From Adiantum capillus-veneris (taxonomy: Eukaryota; Streptophyta; Polypodiopsida; Polypodiales; Pteridaceae), in assembly GCA_014529385.2 (NCBI GenBank), contig CM043943.1:160160247-160224246 (forward strand): a DNA stretch of 64,000 bases. Reading direction: 5' to 3'. A model generated the notes under the pieces. It was not told where the DNA came from. It searched no databases and was given only the letters and a program-made list of their open reading frames with translations. A program made the position numbers and the translations under genes. Shown here piece after piece: positions 59,261-64,000 of the stretch. The stretch's first letter is position 1. The number at the start of each line of letters is the position of its first letter.

Positions 59261-59867
59261 TGCTTTCAAATAAGCATAGAAAATAATTAGACAATTTTGT
59301 GAAGTGATTTGTTTTTTAAATCCTCAAATGAGAGAATCATTTATCAATACCTTAGTGTTTGAGAAAGATGTGTATGAGCTTAGGCTTAAGTCGATTGAAA
59401 ATCGAGATTAGTCGGTTGCAAAGGACAGCAAAGGAGAAAAAACCCGATAAAATATAGTAGAAAAAAATAGTTCGAATATTTTGTAAATTTAAAATTTTCT
59501 ACTAGTATTTTCATTTTGTATTTGTATAAGGAGGAAACTTGTCGCTTAGACAAAAAGGACTTTCTCGAAGATTGCATCGTAAGATCAAACTCTTATGAGT
59601 ATTTTGTTTAATGTTTTGATTTCTAAAGTCATTTTCAAGCATGCAAAGAAAGTAAATGCTGCCTTGGAGAATAGCTTTGTATTCCAAAGTTTTAGCTTTC
59701 TATTCCGAAGACTTTTGAATCCCTTAGGGACACTTATCTCTCAAAGAAGGTGATGTAAGGAAACAAAAAGGACAACAAAGTTATTTTACAAAGACCCTTG
59801 CCATGTGGCGCTCATCCAACCAAAGAATCCAACGGCCTGACAAACTATGGGGTTTGTCCTAAGTCTT

Positions 59868-60340
59868 TTTTTTTTTTCAAAACTCACAATTGTGAGTAGA
59901 TTATATAGAAAATGTGAAAAAATTACAAGTTCTTGCTATGCTCAAATTGAGACATGAAAGCTTACATACGTCATCATTACATCAACTAAACTAAGGGGAG
60001 CCACCCCATGGCAAGAGATGAACCCACTCTTTCATCCATGAGAGTCAGTCATAACGACGCTAACGGCCTTGCTTCACTCATTAGAGACATTCTGTTTTTC
60101 TCCCTACTTTCTTGAACTATCTTCGTGAACTTAGTTGTTTCCAATGTGGTCTCGAATATTTGAACGTTGCTTGTCTTCCAAACGATTCAAAAATAGGAGT
60201 CTCTCACTATTTGCGTGACAATGAGTAGCACTTGACTCTTCACTACCTTTCCTCCGAAGCAAAGGCCATTCATATAAAATCCTATTTTCCAAGTTTTTTG
60301 GATCCATTTGCAGATTTTTCCTGCTAGGCCACAAATCCTT
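59868..60340 (-). mobile_element. 5'-truncated LINE copy C with target duplication
   Basis: It is flanked by GGGTTTGTCCTAAGTCTT (59850-59867) and GGGTTTGTCCTAGTCTT (60341-60357), a 17-18 bp target duplication. In minus sense it reads from KICKWIQKTWKIGF, FGGKVVKSQ and IVWKTSN to a 3' end ACTCACAATTGTGAGTTTTG plus a poly-A of about 13. These are the hallmarks of target-primed LINE insertion. The coding part is only the C-terminus of the RT protein and is frameshifted. Confidence 0.88.
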
Positions 60341-60487
60341 GGGTTTGTCCTAGTCTTCTATAGTCTTTCTAGACGACCTAAAAGTTTTGGGTATTTAAAG
60401 AGGTTTATCTGAACCCAAAGTTTACTCACTATATGAGTGTTCATCTTGTATCATTCTTTCTCTATTGTTATTGAGTTCCGAGCTTCA

Positions 60488-60489
<2 letters not shown>

Positions 60490-60545
<56 letters not shown>
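60490..60545. repeat. (CT)28 microsatellite
   Basis: An uninterrupted CT tract. Confidence 0.98.
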
Positions 60546-60548
<3 letters not shown>

Positions 60549-60789
60549 CTCATGAGTTCACGTTGCTACACATTTTTTGGAAAGTTTTTCCGTGCTTTTC
60601 TTTCATGTTTAGATACCAACGAGCGATGGCTGCTCATTTTAGCTTGGAGTGGTTTTTATTAGGCAATTGCTTTTCTTTTCCACAAGTATGCGTTTTTTGA
60701 CAACATGCACGACGTTAATATCTTATCACACCTAAGAAATGGTTAAAAGTACTTACCTCGGGTTTTATGAGAGGAAGGCATCGGTTGAT

Positions 60790-61050
60790 GTGAAGTCAAA
60801 AATCCTTGGCACTAAGTAACACCTATATTTAATGTAGGGGAGAGTAATGGGATTGACGGTCGGGGTTGGGGGCGGGATCTCGAGGCGCACTAAATCTGGC
60901 CGGCGAAAAAAACGAGGCACGCCACCGAAAAAATGAGAGGCGCTTAACTTGACCAGCGGGAAAAATGAGGCGCACCGTCGCGATTTGAACCCGTAACCTC
61001 GAGGTCCATCTTTAGGGTCACATGGGCTAACCACCTCACCCGCGCGCACA
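60790..61050 (-). mobile_element. tRNA-headed SINE candidate, GC-rich
   Basis: In minus sense an A-box-like AGGTGGTTAGCC (61025-61036) and a B box GGTTCAAATCG (60981-60991) lie about 35 bp apart, as in a tRNA. The body has three GCGCCTC-type words followed by T runs and ends near TTAAATATAGGTGTTACTTA. No clear target duplication was found. Confidence 0.45.
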
Positions 61051-61111
61051 TTGTGTATCTCAAACCGGTTTTACGATGTAATATTGTGAGTTGATATGCA
61101 TTGCCCACGTT

Positions 61112-61190
61112 GTCCAGGTTTAGTGCGTGTCCAAGTTTAGTTTTTGAGCAGTCCAGGTTTAGTGCGTGTCTAGGTTTAGTTTTTGAGCAG
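61112..61190. repeat. 39-bp tandem duplication
   Basis: GTCCAGGTTTAGTGCGTGTC followed by AGTTTTTGAGCA occurs at 61112 and 61151, two differences apart. Confidence 0.93.
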
Positions 61191-61309
61191 ACATCTGCGA
61201 CTACGATCTTTTCGATAATCGTGTGTGAACTTCTCCGCCCTTGATCTCTTTTTAAAAAAACCACACCCCCTCTCCCCCTTTTTTCTTTTTGTTTTCTTTT
61301 TTTTAAAAG

Positions 61310-61915
61310 CAAAACTCACAATTGTGAGTGAATTATATTGAACATCCCAAAAAATCACAAGGTCTTGTCATGCTCTTGTTAAGCCATGACATCATCCAGG
61401 GACTATAATTACATCGGCTATCATGGCAGCCACACCCACCAAACCGACGCCTCCTCCTCGATAGACAAGGTCCAAAAACTTGTCCTTATGAAATTCTATT
61501 TACCGATGGCCAAGATTTTCCCCTGTCGTAGGCATTCCGTCTGCTGTCTGACAACAAGGCACAAGTAGTCCTAGACCAATCCTCCGAGCGTCCATATTAG
61601 CACTTTGCTTTCTTGAGTAATTTCTGCGAAGCTTGCCACCTCCAAACCTCCTTCAAACACACGGCGGTTCCTTGTCTGCCATACATTATGTAAGAAGAAG
61701 TATCAGACTATTTGAGTGTTGACGAGGAGGGCAAGACTTCCTGTATTCTTGCCTCCAAGAAAAAGGTCAGTCTTGAAGAAACTAATTTTTCATGTTCTTT
61801 CGACCCATTTGCATATTTTCCCTCCGAGGCCTTTGATAGGTGGGCAGTCCATGAATAGGTGGGCCAGATCTTCACTAGCCATACTGCACCCCAAGCATCG
61901 CTCTGATCCCCCCCC
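61310..61915 (-). mobile_element. 5'-truncated LINE copy B, RT C-terminal zinc finger
   Basis: In minus sense it opens with CLGCSMASEDLAHLFMDC, a C-x2-C...H-x4-C finger typical of the C-terminus of plant LINE reverse transcriptase (zf-RVT). Then GLGGKICKWVERT, LALLVNTQIV and FEGGLEVASFAEITQES follow, with stops. The 3' part has GATGATGTCATGGC and ends ACTCACAATTGTGAGTTTTG with an A-rich tail. Truncation occurs at a C/G-rich run (61909-61927). Confidence 0.87.
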
Positions 61916-62413
61916 CCCCGCCCCCCCTTTTTTTCTTAAATATAGGTGTCACTTAATGTTGAGGGTCCAAAATGGCTGCTCGACTTTGAAGCAGGATGTT
62001 TTTGGAAACGGGGCTTGGTGCTTCCAGTTGTCACAGAGAGGCCAGCGGCCATTCCAGAACTAGGTGGTGTGTCGATCGCTCCTAGGGAGAAAAATAGCAC
62101 AGGGAGAAGGGCAACACCAACAAGGGCAGACAAAACAAAACAAAAAATCATCCCAAAAGCAGGGTAAGGACCCCTCCCCTTTAAGTGCCACAGGGTCATA
62201 AGCATGGGATCAACGACGCTCTTTCAAAAAGAGGGGGCGCACGCTATCTGGCCCGTCGATCTTTAAAAACTAAACTCGGGATCCCGAGTTTAGTTTTTTT
62301 CCCGAGTTTAGTTTTCAGCAGATTGCACCTAATTCAAAAATTGGAGAGGGTCTTTGAATTAGAGAGTTCGTTTATCAAAAGCGGGAACGTCAGCACACAG
62401 AGAGGAACCTCAA

Positions 62414-62451
<38 letters not shown>

Positions 62452-62732
62452 AGGGTGGGAGAGTCTTGGGCCGATATTGAGAGTCTTGGGCCAATCATCC
62501 GCTATGCAAGCAGGGTGAAAGAGGATCCCGAAGATCTTAGAGAATGATTGGCCCAAGCACTTGGAGAAGTGCCATTGCAAAAGGAATAGACTATGGATTT
62601 TTTCTATACATGTACAATTATACATAAAAGTATAATTGGAGCAATTATACATAAAAGTATTATGAAATGCACCACCAAGTAAGAGCCAAGTCTCCCTTTG
62701 AAAAGTAGGGACTTTAAGAAATCCGAATCTAG
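61916..62732. other. Mixed repeat DNA, no gene
   Basis: C-rich run at 61909-61927; TTAAATATAGGTGTCACTTAAT near 61937 matches the tail of the 60.8 kb SINE candidate in inverse orientation; (GA)14 at 62417-62445; GAGAGTCTTGGGCC repeated at 62459 and 62480; CAATTATACATAAAAGTAT repeated near 62616 and 62643. Confidence 0.5.
62265..62298. repeat. 34-bp perfect palindrome
   Basis: Arms AAAAACTAAACTCGGGA and its exact complement meet at a GGATCC centre with no spacer. A third copy of the arm (TCCCGAGTTTAGTTTT) follows directly at 62299-62315. Confidence 0.96.
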
Positions 62733-63106
62733 TCCCAAAGAGTTGGTCTAACAATAAGGCTTTGGCCTCTCGACCTCAGGGTTGTGGGTTCAAATCCCCC
62801 GTTGGGTCACATTCTAGAGGGACACCTTGTGCTCACCTAGTGTTCACATTGCTAAGGCTCTTGCCCTTGGACACTCGAGTGCATCCTCCTCCTGGGGTGG
62901 GTCACCCAAGCAAGAGGTTCCTATTTGGTTGCTACGAGTTCTCTCCGTCGTTCCCAGCACGTGGTGCATCAATTAGGTGGCCATGGTGATGCCTACGCGT
63001 AGCTCTTGCTCGATGGTGCACGGCCCTTGCCCAACCATGTAACATGGCTAATATTTGGAAGGGATAAGTACCTCCCCTTGTGGGGCCTCTACTGTGTCAA
63101 AAAAAA
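62733..63106 (+). mobile_element. tRNA-derived SINE with target duplication
   Basis: The head has an A-box-like TGGTCTAACAATAAGG (62743-62758) and an exact plant-type B box GGTTCAAATCC (62787-62797). TCCCAA near the start can pair with TTGGGT at 62802-62807, echoing an acceptor stem. The body runs about 300 bp to an A8 tail (63099-63106). Flanks AAATCCGAATCTAG (62719-62732) and AAATTTGAATCTAG (63104-63117) are a 14-bp target duplication with two mismatches. It has no protein; it would depend on LINE machinery. Confidence 0.82.
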
Positions 63107-63242
63107 TTTGAATCTAGGCATGAGAGGTGCATTGACTCTTCATCCAAAGCGGAAAAACCTTACGCTTTTTTGCCTAAATTTACTTCAATCTCTGATTTAG
63201 TACCAATAGTGATGTTGGAGATTTTCTCCAAATATATTCTAC

Positions 63243-63413
63243 AAATATTGATGAGCTATATAATGCTTGCACTTGTTAGACCATGCCTAGGGCGCCAATG
63301 GGGGCATGCATGTGGACACCTATACTTAAATATTGATGAGCTAAATAATGCTTGCACTTGTTAGACCATGCCTAGGGCGCCAATGGGGGCATGCATGTGG
63401 ACACCTATACTTA
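63243..63413. repeat. 85-bp near-perfect tandem duplication
   Basis: AAATATTGATGAGCTA starts at 63243 and 63328. The copies differ at about one or two positions and each contains GGGGGCATGCATGTGGACAC. Confidence 0.96.
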
Positions 63414-64000
63414 CACATGCATACATTATTGTACTGACTTATTTAATGAAATTTATCATGAGTTTTCAAGTTTGACACAAGGCTCTCTCTCACTCTCTCT
63501 CTCTCTCTCAAACAAGGGTGCAAAAATGTCTTTTTCTCTAGTCACCCATAGAATTCTTTCAGTAAGTGGGCGATGGGATATGGGATGTTCAACAAGGGCA
63601 TATTAGCCCTTTACTCGACATGAGTCCATAAGTTTCAAGATGTGGATATTGAATGCTTTCAATCTTCCTAAAGGGCTACATGAAGAAGAACTGTAAGTGA
63701 AAAGAAGAAGAGAAGGGAAAACATGAGGATGGCAAGACAGAGAACAAGTGCAAAGCTAAGATAAGAGGAAATTACTGTCACTAGAGACGTTCTTTGTGCC
63801 TCCTCTACTTGCATGTGCGTTGACCTGAAGTTGGATCTTGGATTTGTGTGCATCAGCTCTTGATGCAACACGTGGATACGTGCATTTAAGCAACAATTTT
63901 ATTTTGATATAGGTGATGCAAGAAACATACATTCCATGGCTGCCAACGGTTCAGCGTTTGTGCTCAAAAATGTGCAACATGCACCTACTCGGTTGCTATC
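63414..64000. other. No supported gene
   Basis: Contains a short imperfect (CT)n at 63483-63510. Short ORFs show no domain. Confidence 0.5.

Noticed and set aside
62733-62810. Functional tRNA gene
   Set aside because: A and B boxes are present, but the anticodon arm does not fold and a long body with A tail and target duplication follows, so it is a SINE head.

Overview
This window looks like repeat-dominated nuclear DNA from a large-genome land plant. The evidence is the mix of Ty1/copia, Ty3/gypsy and chromodomain-bearing LTR retrotransposons, a LINE family, tRNA-derived SINEs and very long (CT/GA)n and (GT/CA)n tracts. There is no bacterial-style gene packing, no operon and no intact long host gene. 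A fern, lycophyte or gymnosperm would fit, but the sequence does not prove the lineage. Nearly every protein-like stretch is broken by stops or frameshifts, so most calls are pseudogenes or element fragments.

Layout. 0-2.7 kb: a minus-strand Ty1/copia element (3' LTR, RNase H, RT, integrase) whose pol is broken by two in-frame stops and cut at its integrase 5' side. 2.7-5.4 kb: a decayed minus-strand coiled-coil ORF. 5.4-7.7 kb: a diverged palindrome-containing repeat, a (CT)43 tract and a 131-bp tandem duplication. 8-13.8 kb: a heavily decayed minus-strand Ty3/gypsy element (integrase, RNase H, RT, protease, gag-like). 15.8-18.4 kb: one copy of a dispersed repeat and an unidentified pseudogene. 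20.5-22.2 kb: an unidentified plus-strand pseudogene whose apparent intron is filled by an AAGTGCTT minisatellite; the same minisatellite lies inverted at 29-30 kb. 22.6-26 kb: A-rich repeat DNA with TATA-like minus-strand promoters. 27.1-28.8 kb: a minus-strand DDE-transposase-like pseudogene. 31.3-32 kb: a deleted chromovirus integrase fragment.

35-48 kb is a mosaic of duplicated blocks joined by compound (GT)n(GA)n(G)n microsatellites, with G/C homopolymers of 31-39 bases. 49.2-57.5 kb holds the best-preserved element: a plus-strand chromovirus with PBS, gag, protease, RT, RNase H, integrase, chromodomain, PPT and 3' LTR; its 5' LTR lacks the first ~376 bp. 59-63.4 kb holds two 5'-truncated LINE copies, two tRNA-headed SINE candidates, a 34-bp perfect palindrome and an 85-bp tandem duplication.

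There is no gene system in the operon sense. The common threads are transposon insertion, tandem duplication and decay. Several of the stops look like C-to-T changes in CG or CHG context, as expected of methylated, silenced elements. The most unusual observations are the LINE family whose copies end in the palindrome ACTCACAATTGTGAGT, the oppositely oriented AAGTGCTT minisatellites, the ATGGATC..GATCCAT palindrome series, and a peptide-like segment conserved in two blocks beside compound microsatellites.
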